From assembly GCA_002842265.1 (NCBI GenBank), contig PHCO01000011.1, positions 1 through 32,060 on the forward strand: a stretch of DNA of 32,060 nucleotides, read 5' to 3'. This document shows, piece after piece, positions 10,381 to 19,762 of this stretch. The notes under the pieces are model-generated. The model was not told the origin of the DNA and ran no database searches. It was given only the letters and a program-made list of their open reading frames with translations. Each line of letters opens with the position of its first letter. Within the stretch, counting starts at the first letter, position 1. Both the position numbers and the translations under genes were made by a program. This DNA is from Betaproteobacteria bacterium HGW-Betaproteobacteria-18. Lineage in GTDB: Bacteria > Pseudomonadota > Gammaproteobacteria > Burkholderiales > Burkholderiaceae_C.

Positions 10381-11475
10381 TTGAAGCTGGCTTTTCCCAA
10401 AATTCGGCCGAAAACGCTCAGTACGCCCAACCAGCGTTTTGTCGCCTTTGATTTATTGGCCACGCTGGTGGCCGTGGTGCAAAGTGACGGCACCGTCACG
10501 TTTGCCAATGCGGCCCTGGAAGACGCGCTGGGCATCTCGCGGCGCACCATTGTGGGCTCGCATTTGCCTGACAGTTTTACCGAGCCGATCCACTTGCAAA
10601 CCGCGTTGCAGGGCGCCGGCAGTAATCAATTTGCCGCCCTGCGCTACGACGCCAAGCTGCTGCGTCTGGGGCGGGAACTGTTACCGGTGCATGTCATCGT
10701 GACGCAGACCGAAAGCGCCGACATCATCGTCGAGCTGCTGCCGCTGGAGCAACAGGCACGCCAGGACCGCGAGGAACGTCTGGCCGAACAAGCGCAGGCC
10801 AACAAGGAGCTGATTCGCAACCTGGCGCACGAAATCAAAAACCCGCTGGGCGGCATCCGTGGCGCGGCGCAGTTGCTGGAGCTGGAAATGGCCCAGCCCG
10901 AGCTCTCTGAGTACACCCAGGTCATCATCCATGAAGCCGACCGTTTGCAGTCGCTGGTGGATCGCTTGCTGGCGCCGCACCGCCGGCCCCACGTGGTGGG
11001 CGATGTCAATATTCACGAGGTGTGCGAGCGGGTGCGCTCGCTGATTCTGGCGGAGTTTCCCAAAGGTCTGGACGTGGTGCGCGACTACGACACCTCGATC
11101 CCCGAGTTTCGCGGCGACCGCGAGCAGCTCATCCAGGCCCTGATCAACATTGCCCACAACGCAGCGCAGGCGCTGACCGATCGCATCAGCCAGGGTGATG
11201 CGCAAATTATTTTTCGCACCCGGGTGGCGCGCCAGAGCACTTTTGGCAAGCAGCGCTACCGGTTGGCATTGGAATTGCATGTGATTGACAACGGGCCTGG
11301 CGTGCCCGATGCGATCAAGGACCGCATTTTTTACCCGCTGGTGTCGGGGCGGGAGGGCGGCTCCGGGCTGGGCCTGACATTGGCGCAAACCTTTGTCCAG
11401 CAGCACCATGGCCTGATCGAGTGTGACAGTGCGCCGGGTTGTACTGATTTCAAGATTCTGATTCCACTGCCCTGA
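10381..11475 (+). CDS. glnL: Nitrogen regulation sensor histidine kinase NtrB/GlnL
   Basis: TTG start; PAS-like N-terminus; H-box LIRNLAHEIKNPLGGIRGAAQLLELEM; N/G boxes (INIAHNAAQAL, DNGPGVPDAIKDRIFYPLVSGREGGSGLGLTLAQTFVQQHHG). Confidence 0.95.
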   Translation: MKLAFPKIRPKTLSTPNQRFVAFDLLATLVAVVQSDGTVTFANAALEDALGISRRTIVGSHLPDSFTEPIHLQTALQGAGSNQFAALRYDAKLLRLGRELLPVHVIVTQTESADIIVELLPLEQQARQDREERLAEQAQANKELIRNLAHEIKNPLGGIRGAAQLLELEMAQPELSEYTQVIIHEADRLQSLVDRLLAPHRRPHVVGDVNIHEVCERVRSLILAEFPKGLDVVRDYDTSIPEFRGDREQLIQALINIAHNAAQALTDRISQGDAQIIFRTRVARQSTFGKQRYRLALELHVIDNGPGVPDAIKDRIFYPLVSGREGGSGLGLTLAQTFVQQHHGLIECDSAPGCTDFKILIPLP

Positions 11476-11529
11476 TCGCAAGCGGCTTGACATGCGCTGC
11501 GCTGCCGGGCCAACGAAAGGTGAGACAAC

Positions 11530-13026
11530 GTGATGAAGCCCATTTGGATCGTAGATGATGACCAGTCCATCCGCTTCGTACTGGAAAAAGCGCTGCTGCG
11601 CGAGCAATTGCCCAGCCGCAGTTTTACCAATGTGCGTGATGTTTTAAGCGCGCTCGACGAAGAGAAAGGCCCGCAGGTGCTGGTCAGCGACATCCGCATG
11701 CCGGGTGGCTCGGGGCTGGATTTGCTCGACAAGGTCAAGGCCAGGTACCCCGGCCTGCCGGTCATCATCATGACCGCTTACTCTGATCTTGACAGCGCCG
11801 TGTCCGCCTTCCAGGGTGGCGCTTTTGAGTATTTGCCCAAACCGTTTGATCTGTCCAAAGCCGTGGAGTTGATCCGCCGCGCTGTCGAAGAAAGCCAGCG
11901 CGAAGAAGTGGCTGACGAAGCCATGGCCGAGGCGCCCGAGATGCTGGGCCAGGCGCCCGCCATGCAGGACGTGTTTCGCGCCATTGGCCGCCTGAGCCAA
12001 AGCAACGTCACCGTCATGATCACCGGCGAGTCAGGTTCGGGCAAAGAGCTGGTGGCGCGCGCGCTGCACAAGCATTCGCCGCGCGCCAACGGGCCGTTTG
12101 TGGCCATCAACACCGCAGCCATTCCCAAAGACCTGCTTGAATCCGAGCTCTTTGGTCACGAGCGCGGCGCTTTTACCGGCGCACAAAGCATGCGTCGCGG
12201 CCGCTTTGAGCAGGCCGATGGCGGCACGCTGTTTCTGGACGAAATTGGCGACATGCCGTTTGACTTGCAAACGCGGCTCTTGCGCGTGCTGTCAGACGGC
12301 CATTTTTACCGGGTGGGCGGCCACAGTGCGGTCAAAACCAATGTGCGCGTGATTGCCGCCACGCACCAGAACCTGGAGCAGCGCGTTAAAGACGGTGCCT
12401 TCCGCGAGGACTTGTTTCACCGCCTCAACGTCATTCGCTTGCGCTTGCCGGCCTTGCGCGAGCGGCGCGAAGACATTCCCATGCTGACGCGCCACTTTTT
12501 GCAGCAAAGCGCGCGCCAGTTGGGCGTCGAGCCCAAGCGCATTTCCGACGCGGCGCTGGCGTGGTTGGGGCAGTTCGCTTTCCCCGGCAACGTGCGCCAG
12601 CTTGAAAACATGTGCCACTGGCTTACCGTCATGGCGCCGGCGCAAGTCATCGAGCCCAAAGACCTGCCGCCTGAAGTGGGGGTGTCGAACACGTTGCCTG
12701 CTGCGCCGCTGGCGGCGGAAAACCATGATGAGTCCGTATCGCCATCGTTGCAGCAAGCGTTACCTGATGCTGCGGCGTTTCATCATTTACCCGATGATCT
12801 GGTAGTGACCGTGAGCGGCTGGGAACAGGGCCTGGAGGCCGAGGCCAGCGCCTTGCTGGCCACCGACCGCACCGACGTGTGGGACACGCTGACGGCCCGC
12901 TTCGAGTCGCGCCTGATTCATGCCGCGCTGGCCGCCACCCGTGGTCGGCGCATCGACGCGGCGCAAAAGCTCGGCATTGGCCGCAACACCATCACCCGCA
13001 AGATTCAGGAACTCGGCCTGGAGTAA
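11530..13026 (+). CDS. glnG: Nitrogen regulation response regulator NtrC/GlnG (start GTG 11530 or ATG 11533)
   Basis: Receiver domain ([18 protein letters not shown]...[15 protein letters not shown]), sigma54-activator AAA+ ([34 protein letters not shown]), C-terminal Fis-type HTH ([22 protein letters not shown]). Confidence 0.97.
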   Translation: MMKPIWIVDDDQSIRFVLEKALLREQLPSRSFTNVRDVLSALDEEKGPQVLVSDIRMPGGSGLDLLDKVKARYPGLPVIIMTAYSDLDSAVSAFQGGAFEYLPKPFDLSKAVELIRRAVEESQREEVADEAMAEAPEMLGQAPAMQDVFRAIGRLSQSNVTVMITGESGSGKELVARALHKHSPRANGPFVAINTAAIPKDLLESELFGHERGAFTGAQSMRRGRFEQADGGTLFLDEIGDMPFDLQTRLLRVLSDGHFYRVGGHSAVKTNVRVIAATHQNLEQRVKDGAFREDLFHRLNVIRLRLPALRERREDIPMLTRHFLQQSARQLGVEPKRISDAALAWLGQFAFPGNVRQLENMCHWLTVMAPAQVIEPKDLPPEVGVSNTLPAAPLAAENHDESVSPSLQQALPDAAAFHHLPDDLVVTVSGWEQGLEAEASALLATDRTDVWDTLTARFESRLIHAALAATRGRRIDAAQKLGIGRNTITRKIQELGLE

Positions 13027-13034
13027 ACCCCGTA

Positions 13035-13844
13035 TCAGTTGAGTTCGACCACCACCGGTGCATGGTCGCTGGGGCGCTCATTCTTGCGCGGGGTTTTGTC
13101 GATCCAGCAGGCGGCGACCTGGGGCTTGAGCGCGGTGCTCACCAGGATGTGGTCGATGCGCATGCCGTGGTTGCGCCTGAAACCAAAGTCGCGGTAGTCC
13201 CACCAGGAATAGCTTTTGGGCGCTTGGGGAAACAGCCGGTGCGCATCAATCAGGCCCAGCGCGATCAGTGCGTTCAATTCGTAGCGCTCTTCGTCGGTGC
13301 AATGAATCTGGTCGCACATGCCCTCGGGGTCCCACACATCGGCGTCGTCGAAGGTGATGTTGAAGTCGCCCATCAGCACCAGCCTGGGGTAGGCGACCAG
13401 CTCAGTGCGCAGCCAGTCGCGCAGGCCCTTGAGCCAGGCCAGTTTGTACTCGAACTTGTCGCTGCCGGGCTCCTGACCATTGGGGAAATAGGCGCCCACG
13501 ACCCGGATGCCGGTTGACGACTTGTCCGTTGTCGCAGGCACGGCGTCAGTTTCAGCAACAAAGGTTGCGCTGATCACGCGCGCCAGGCCATCACTGAAGC
13601 CGGGAATGTTGCGCACCACGTTGTGTGCAGGCGTCTTGCTGATCAGTGCCACGCCGTTGTAGGTTTTCTGGCCAAAACACACCGACTGGTAACCCGCTGC
13701 GGCAAACGCCGCATGCGGGAACTTGTCGTCGCTCAGTTTGAGCTCTTGCAGCGCCAGCACATCGACCGGGTTGGCAGCCAGCCAGTCCAGCACTTGCGGC
13801 AGACGCACGGTGAGCGAATTGATATTCCAGGTAGCGAGCTTCAT
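13035..13844 (-). CDS. xth: Exodeoxyribonuclease III
   Basis: MKLATWNINSLTVRLPQVLDWLAANPVDVLALQELKLSDDKFP...GDFNITFDDADVWDPEG...RIDHILVSTAL...SDHAPVVVELN. Confidence 0.95.
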   Translation of the reverse strand: MKLATWNINSLTVRLPQVLDWLAANPVDVLALQELKLSDDKFPHAAFAAAGYQSVCFGQKTYNGVALISKTPAHNVVRNIPGFSDGLARVISATFVAETDAVPATTDKSSTGIRVVGAYFPNGQEPGSDKFEYKLAWLKGLRDWLRTELVAYPRLVLMGDFNITFDDADVWDPEGMCDQIHCTDEERYELNALIALGLIDAHRLFPQAPKSYSWWDYRDFGFRRNHGMRIDHILVSTALKPQVAACWIDKTPRKNERPSDHAPVVVELN

Positions 13845-13848
13845 GGTT

Positions 13849-14337
13849 TCACAAATCCTTTTGGTAGGTCACGAAACTGTAGCCCAGTCCGTTGCTGCTG
13901 ACATGCGATTCGCGGGCCACTTCCTGCCACTCGGGGCCAAAACCGGGGGCGAAAGCGTCGCCGGCAAAGTCGGCATCAAGCTCGGTCACCACGGCGCTGC
14001 TGGCCAGCGCCAGCGCCTGGGCGTAGAGCTCGGCGCCGCCAATCACCCACGCCGTGCTGTCGCTCGGGCAGGCGGCGCAGGCGGCTTGCAGGGAATTCAC
14101 CACCACGGCGCCTTCAGCCGTCCAGTCGGGCTGGCGCGTCACCACCACATTGAGGCGGCCGGGCAGGGGCCGGAATTTGACCGGCAACGAGTCCCAGGTC
14201 TTGCGCCCCATGATGACCGGGCAGCCCAGCGTGGTGCGCTTGAAGTGCGCCATGTCCTCGGGCAGGTGCCAGGGCAGGGCGTTGTTGGCGCCGATGACGC
14301 CGTTGCGGGCGCGGGCCAGGATCAGATTGAGTTTCAT
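13849..14337 (-). CDS. folA: Dihydrofolate reductase
   Basis: [52 protein letters not shown]...WVIGGAELYAQAL. The track ORF extends to 15513 only because the frame is open upstream. Confidence 0.95.
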   Translation of the reverse strand: MKLNLILARARNGVIGANNALPWHLPEDMAHFKRTTLGCPVIMGRKTWDSLPVKFRPLPGRLNVVVTRQPDWTAEGAVVVNSLQAACAACPSDSTAWVIGGAELYAQALALASSAVVTELDADFAGDAFAPGFGPEWQEVARESHVSSNGLGYSFVTYQKDL

Positions 14338-15221
14338 AAGATGGTTGCAGGTTTGCGCGGTGGCAGCAGCACTGCGGCTATGGCGACCATGACGCACAGC
14401 ACGGCCACCAGGTCTTGCCAGCCCGGCACCTCGTGCACGATCAGGGTGGCGCTCAGGGTGCCCACCAGCGGGATCGCCATGATGCTCATGGCGCTGGTGG
14501 CGGGTGGCAGGTGGCGCGCCATGCCAAACCAGATGATCTGGGCAAAACCGTAGTTGATGAGCGCGCCATAGACCAGGCTGCCCCACATCGGGGTTGAAAA
14601 TTGCCAGACGGGCCAGGGCTCCAGCACCGCGGCCAACACCCACAGGCAGACGCTGGCCAGAATCAGCATCCACACGGTGAGCGTCTCCATGGGCAGCGTC
14701 AAATGGGCACGGCGCATCATCAGCGTGCCTGCCGCCCACGACAGCGCGGCCAGCTCCATCCAGACAATGCCCAGCGGTTTGCCGGTGATGGCAGTGAGCT
14801 CGTTGAAAGTGAGCAGGCCAATGGTCAGCGCCACGGCCAGCATGGCAAAAACGATGCGTTTTGTCAGCTTCTCCTTGAACACCAGCACCCCCAGCAGCAC
14901 CGTCCAGATCGGCATGGTGAAGCCCAGAATGGCAGCGCGGCCGCTGGCGAGTTCCTTCACGCCCAAAATCGCCAGCGTGTGCCAGCCCAGCACATTGGGC
15001 AGCCCCAGCGTGACGATGCTGCGCCACTCGCCCCCCTGCGGCCACATGCGCACGCCCTTGAAACGGTAAAAACCGAACAACCAGAGCGCGCCAAAGCTCA
15101 TGGTCAGCGCGCGAAAGTAGAGCGGCGAGAGCTCGCGCAAGCTGTACTTCATCATCGGCCAGTTGATGCCCCACATCAGTGTGAGGGCGACCAGGCCCCA
15201 GATTTGGCGGCGACTGATCAC
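14334..15221 (-). CDS. EamA/DMT-family transporter
   Basis: About 10 hydrophobic segments; [43 protein letters not shown] at 15221 overlaps the thyA stop (GTGA); its stop overlaps the folA ATG (ATGA). Confidence 0.88.
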   Translation of the reverse strand: MISRRQIWGLVALTLMWGINWPMMKYSLRELSPLYFRALTMSFGALWLFGFYRFKGVRMWPQGGEWRSIVTLGLPNVLGWHTLAILGVKELASGRAAILGFTMPIWTVLLGVLVFKEKLTKRIVFAMLAVALTIGLLTFNELTAITGKPLGIVWMELAALSWAAGTLMMRRAHLTLPMETLTVWMLILASVCLWVLAAVLEPWPVWQFSTPMWGSLVYGALINYGFAQIIWFGMARHLPPATSAMSIMAIPLVGTLSATLIVHEVPGWQDLVAVLCVMVAIAAVLLPPRKPATIL

Positions 15222-16051
15222 ACGGCCACCGGCGCCTTGATGGCGGGGTGACACTGGTAGCCGTTGACCGCGAAATCTTCATAGACGTAGTCAAAGATCG
15301 AGTCAGGTCGGCGTTTGATTTCCAGTGTGGGGTAGGCAAATGGCGTGCGGCCGAGCTGCAGCGCCACCTGCTCGGCGTGGTTGCTGTAGATGTGACAGTC
15401 GCCGCCGGTCCAGATGAAGTCGCCCACGTCGAGGTCGCACTGCTGCGCCACCATGTGGGTGAGCAGCGCATAGCTGGCGATGTTGAAGGGCACGCCCAGA
15501 AAAATGTCGGCACTGCGCTGGTACAGCTGACAGCTCAATTTGCCCTTGCCGCCCGGTGCGGTTGCCGGGGCCACGTAGAACTGGAAAAAAGCATGACAGG
15601 GCATGAGCGCCATTTTGTCGAGCTCGGCCACGTTCCAGGCGCTCACCAGCATGCGGCGCGAATCGGGGTTGCTTTTAAGGGTGTTCATGACCTGGCTGAT
15701 CTGGTCGATGTGGCCGCCGCCTGGCGTCGGCCAGCTGCGCCATTGCACGCCATAGACCGGCCCCAGGTCGCCGGTGTTGGGGTTCGCCCATTCGTCCCAG
15801 ATGGTGCAGCCGTTGTCCTGCAGCCATTTCACGTTGGCGTCGCCGCGCAAAAACCACAGCAGTTCGACGATGATGGCCTTCAGGAATACCTTCTTGGTGG
15901 TGACCAGCGGAAAGCCCCGGGCCAGGTCAAAACGCATCTGGTAACCGAAGACGCTTTTGGTGCCGGTGCCGGTGCGGTCGGCCTTGAAAACGCCGTGGGT
16001 GTCCACATGGCGCAGCAAATTTTCGTATTGGGAACTGGTGGATTGGGGCAT
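15218..16051 (-). CDS. thyA: Thymidylate synthase (start 16051 or 16069)
   Basis: [65 protein letters not shown]...[14 protein letters not shown]...[29 protein letters not shown]. Confidence 0.97.
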   Translation of the reverse strand: MPQSTSSQYENLLRHVDTHGVFKADRTGTGTKSVFGYQMRFDLARGFPLVTTKKVFLKAIIVELLWFLRGDANVKWLQDNGCTIWDEWANPNTGDLGPVYGVQWRSWPTPGGGHIDQISQVMNTLKSNPDSRRMLVSAWNVAELDKMALMPCHAFFQFYVAPATAPGGKGKLSCQLYQRSADIFLGVPFNIASYALLTHMVAQQCDLDVGDFIWTGGDCHIYSNHAEQVALQLGRTPFAYPTLEIKRRPDSIFDYVYEDFAVNGYQCHPAIKAPVAV

Positions 16052-16124
16052 GTCAAAAAGGGCACGCATCCCTTTTCCTTGTTTCGCTGAGGTAAGCGAT
16101 TCTAACTTTCCGGGCATCAGCCCT

Positions 16125-18683
16125 TCAGTCCTTCGCCACCACCGTGTCATACAACCCGTAGTGGGTCAGGCCATCGTGGCTCAGAATGCCGGTGTAACGC
16201 AGCGAGGCATCCTCATAACGCCGAAACGCAAACACCGCCTGGTTCATCTGCTCGGTGTTGAACACCTTGAGCCGCACCAGCAGGTGAAAGTCCTGCACCG
16301 TCAGCCCGGTCACGGTCAAAAACAACTCAGGCTCCAGCTTGGTGATGACATCTTGCAGCGTGTTCTCCCGAAAATCGGTGAGGTACATGAACGCCGGGAT
16401 GCGGGTGGCAAACTTGATCAATTTTTCCTGCACCAGCTTGCGCTTGGACTTGTATTCCTTTTCCTCATCAGAAAGCTCTTTTTTCTCTTTTGCTGACAGC
16501 TCGCCTTCCTTGGCCTTGGTTTTGAGGTCTTTGACCTTTTCGCTTTTGTTGATGATGGTCTCAATGACGTTGTCGCCCAGCGAGCGCCAGCCCTCAATGC
16601 GCCCCACCGCCGCCATCGCCTCCGGGCTGTCAAGGATGCGGCGCAGCGTGCCGTTGTCCACATTCACCAGCAGCGCACTCTCCCACTTGCGGGCCAGCAG
16701 CGTGGCCGAGGTGCCTGCCATCGCAATGTCCAGAATGCCGCCCGCGTCGATCTGCGTCATGTTGGCACCATCAAAAGCCAGCACCGGCAAAAAGGCCACC
16801 AAATCCCGCACCGCGTTCTCGGGGTTGGACTCGTTGGGCGACAGGCCAATCCCGTATTCCGACAACTGGCGCAGCGCACGCGTCGGCGCAAAGTCGAACA
16901 CAAAGCACACCGGTTTCAGGATTTCCTCTTCGTTCGGGTTGTCGCCGTTGGGGTTCTTGATGGACCACGGCGACTGCACCCGAAACGCCGCCTGAAAGTA
17001 CGTCTCGGGTGACTTCAAATTGCGCAGCATCAAAATGGACGACCACTGTGCCACCGTCACGCCCGTGGTCAGCTTGCCGCATGACAGCGTGATGGTTTTG
17101 GTGTCGAACCCGCTGCCAATCGCCTTGCGCACGGGCGGCAGCGCCTCCAGCCCAATACCCGCCGTGCTGCCGGCGGCCACGATGACCTGATAGCCAAGCC
17201 AAAAGGTGTTGTGCCGCTCGGCCAGCAAATTCGCCATGGCCTGGCAAGCCGCCACATTGGGCAGAAACCAGAACGAATGCTGCAAATAGGGCAGCAGGCG
17301 CACGTCTGAGTACGGAAACGGCGGGCGCGTGCCGGTTTTCAGCACCTCCGCCGACTGCGCCGCATAGCCGCCGCGAATGATGTCCAGCCACTTCTGCACA
17401 TCACTCTTGTGGGTGAACTCGGCACCCACCCCGGTGCCCTTGGCCTCAAAAAAAGCATTCAGATCAAACTCGTCAAACTCACCGCCACTGGCAATCGCCA
17501 GCAACTCGTCGGGCATTTGGTAGGTCAGCAGGCGCATCTGCGGCAGGGCCGCGTAGGGGTTGCGCTTGGCTGGATGCTGGACGGCAAACGCTTCCTTGGC
17601 ACGCTGTTCGTCGGTGTAGGTCCAGTTGAAGATTTGTTCTTCGATGAACTCGCCCGTGGCCAGCGCCTTGAACGGTGTGCCCGATAAGTACAAATAGGCC
17701 CGGGTGGTGATGGGCAAAAACTCGGTTTCCCGCTCAGAGAGCACGGTCAGGTCTTCGTTGACGCTCTCCAGCTCACCCGCGTATTCCAGCTTGGCCTCTT
17801 TCTTGGCGACTGCGTCGTCCTCGCCCTCGAACAACTCCTTGGCCGTTTCGCGCCAGGCGCCAAAGTGGTATTCGTCAAACACCACCAAATCCCAATTCAC
17901 CGCGTGCAGCCATTCATTGCGTGGCTTGATGTTGCCCGCTGCATCACGGCCCAGCAAGTCTTGAAACGAGCCGAAATAGATCACCGGCTTGGCACGGTCG
18001 ATCTGCGTCGGATCACTGTCCGAAGATCGCGACAGGTATTGCCATCCCTCAAAGTCCACATGGCTTTCCAGGTCGGTCTGCCAGGCATCTTCCACCGCCG
18101 GTTTGAAGGTCAGCACCAGCACGCGTTTGGTCTGGAGCTTTTTGGCCAACTGGTAGGTGGTGAAGGTCTTGCCAAAACGCATCTTGGCATTCCACAGAAA
18201 GCGCGGGGCAGCGTTGGCATCCTCAGCCCAGATTGAGTGGTAGTAGTCGAAGGTCTTGCTGACCGCATCAAGCTGCTCGGCACGCATGCCAAAGGTCTCG
18301 TGGTGTGTGCCGCTGAGCTGCTTTCCGCTGCGCAGCTCGGCCAGCACGGTGGCCACATCTGCCACCGTGCAGCGCACCCATTCCAGGGTGGTGTTCTCGA
18401 ACCCTTTTTTGCCCAGTGCTGAGCGCACCTCGTGGTCGGTAAAGATGGAACCGTCGTCGCGCTCGGCGGCTTCATCCAGCTCAATACTGAAGTTCTGGAT
18501 GGCGGCAGTCTTGAGCTGTTCGGCCACACGCCGCTTGACATCCCGACTGGTCTGGCCCACCTTGAGCAGGCCGTGGTGCGCGGCATCGGCAATCGCGTAG
18601 GCGTAGATGCGCGGGCGGGCTTCGGGCTTGGGCGCGAGGATGTCCTCGATGGTCGGTTTGCTCACAAAGTCGGGTTTGCTCAC
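16125..18683 (-). CDS. GIY-YIG (T5orf172/MUG113-like) nuclease domain fused to SF2 helicase; putative restriction component
   Basis: N-terminus [33 protein letters not shown]...[25 protein letters not shown]; Walker A-like [22 protein letters not shown] box (VVFDEYHFG); [13 protein letters not shown] 18683 forms a GTGA overlap with the fic stop; ORF-track start is 18707. Confidence 0.83.
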   Translation of the reverse strand: MSKPDFVSKPTIEDILAPKPEARPRIYAYAIADAAHHGLLKVGQTSRDVKRRVAEQLKTAAIQNFSIELDEAAERDDGSIFTDHEVRSALGKKGFENTTLEWVRCTVADVATVLAELRSGKQLSGTHHETFGMRAEQLDAVSKTFDYYHSIWAEDANAAPRFLWNAKMRFGKTFTTYQLAKKLQTKRVLVLTFKPAVEDAWQTDLESHVDFEGWQYLSRSSDSDPTQIDRAKPVIYFGSFQDLLGRDAAGNIKPRNEWLHAVNWDLVVFDEYHFGAWRETAKELFEGEDDAVAKKEAKLEYAGELESVNEDLTVLSERETEFLPITTRAYLYLSGTPFKALATGEFIEEQIFNWTYTDEQRAKEAFAVQHPAKRNPYAALPQMRLLTYQMPDELLAIASGGEFDEFDLNAFFEAKGTGVGAEFTHKSDVQKWLDIIRGGYAAQSAEVLKTGTRPPFPYSDVRLLPYLQHSFWFLPNVAACQAMANLLAERHNTFWLGYQVIVAAGSTAGIGLEALPPVRKAIGSGFDTKTITLSCGKLTTGVTVAQWSSILMLRNLKSPETYFQAAFRVQSPWSIKNPNGDNPNEEEILKPVCFVFDFAPTRALRQLSEYGIGLSPNESNPENAVRDLVAFLPVLAFDGANMTQIDAGGILDIAMAGTSATLLARKWESALLVNVDNGTLRRILDSPEAMAAVGRIEGWRSLGDNVIETIINKSEKVKDLKTKAKEGELSAKEKKELSDEEKEYKSKRKLVQEKLIKFATRIPAFMYLTDFRENTLQDVITKLEPELFLTVTGLTVQDFHLLVRLKVFNTEQMNQAVFAFRRYEDASLRYTGILSHDGLTHYGLYDTVVAKD

Positions 18684-19714
18684 GCTGGCCTTTCGATGAT
18701 TTCCCAATGACCCGCCTTGTCAGAGCCCACGCGCTGGATTCGGCCTTGCTCACGCAGTGCTTTGAGATGGCGCTTGATGGTCTTGTCCGTCACGCCCAAC
18801 GCGAGCGCCATCTTCTGAGCTGTCACCTTGGGATTGGCGCGCACCATCGCCAGAATTTTGTCTGTGAGTTCATTTACAGGGACATTTACAGGGACATTTA
18901 CAGGGATATTTACAGGGACATCCACCACCGTCTGCGCCGCCACATCGATGTACTTGTAGAGCGAATTTGCCAGGGCATCGAGCATAAAGTCGATAAACGG
19001 GCGGCAATCTACCTGCGCGCCAGCATGGGAATCTTGCAAGGCCTTGTAATACAGCACTTGGTTGTGGTGCACCAGCGTCTCCATCGGCATCCAGGCAAAC
19101 AATGGGTTCCACTGGGCAAGAATCAGCGTTTGCCACAGCCGTCCGATTCTGCCGTTGCCGTCGCGAAAAGGATGGATGTACTCCAGCCGGTAGTGAACAG
19201 CAGAACTCTTGATGAGCGGATGCGCTTCGCTGGTTTGCCCCCACTGCAAAAGCTGCTCTACAAGGCTGGGGACTTGAGCCGATAACGCGCCACGGTGCAA
19301 CAGCGTGCCATCACTGCCCACCACGGCCACACCGCCTGAGCGGAACTGACCCGATTCGCCAATCAGGGTGTTTGTCAGGTGCGCGTGCGCCCGCAGCAAG
19401 TCGTCCACCGACCAGGGTGTGTAGCCAGGCAACTCGTTGTAAGCATGCCAGGCGTTTTGCACCTCTTTGATGTCCTTGGGTGGCCCCCAGACCGGTTTGC
19501 CGTTGATGACATCGGTGACCTGACCCAGAGTGAGCTGGTTGCCTTCAATGGCGGTGGAGGCGTGCACCGAGAGAATGCGATTGAGTTTGCGCAGGTGCAG
19601 CACATCGCCCGACTGCTCCTCGCTGATCTTGACGCGCTCCAGCAAGGCATGAATGGCACCGATTTTTTCGTGCCACTTGGGGGCTTCTGTGAAGAATTTC
19701 TCCATTGGCTTCAC
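18680..19714 (-). CDS. Fic family protein with C-terminal HTH
   Basis: Fic motif HPFRDGNGRIGR intact; N-terminal inhibitory-type motif STAIEGN; VPVN-repeat linker; C-terminal winged-helix-like VTAQKMALALGVTDKTIKRHLKALREQGRIQRVGSDKAGHWEI. Confidence 0.93.
   Translation of the reverse strand: MKPMEKFFTEAPKWHEKIGAIHALLERVKISEEQSGDVLHLRKLNRILSVHASTAIEGNQLTLGQVTDVINGKPVWGPPKDIKEVQNAWHAYNELPGYTPWSVDDLLRAHAHLTNTLIGESGQFRSGGVAVVGSDGTLLHRGALSAQVPSLVEQLLQWGQTSEAHPLIKSSAVHYRLEYIHPFRDGNGRIGRLWQTLILAQWNPLFAWMPMETLVHHNQVLYYKALQDSHAGAQVDCRPFIDFMLDALANSLYKYIDVAAQTVVDVPVNIPVNVPVNVPVNELTDKILAMVRANPKVTAQKMALALGVTDKTIKRHLKALREQGRIQRVGSDKAGHWEIIERPA
18873..18920. repeat. 4 x 12-nt tandem repeat TTTACAGGGACA within fic
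   Basis: Units 18873-18884, 18885-18896, 18897-18908 (one mismatch, GGGATA), 18909-18920; encodes VPVN-IPVN-VPVN-VPVN. Confidence 0.97.
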
Positions 19715-19762
19715 GGCCTGCCTCCGGGCGGTTTAGGAGCGCGGGTCTCCTCGATGACGGGT

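Noticed and set aside
13849-15513. 554-aa ORF as a single fusion protein ending in DHFR
   Set aside because: The upstream half is an out-of-frame reading of the EamA and thyA genes; a normal DHFR starts at 14337 ([16 protein letters not shown]).
16052-16130. Second copy of the tRNA-Ser 3' end as an att site on the thyA side
   Set aside because: Read by eye for GGTTCGAATCCC/GGAGAGAG-like sequence; none found, and no integrase in the operon.
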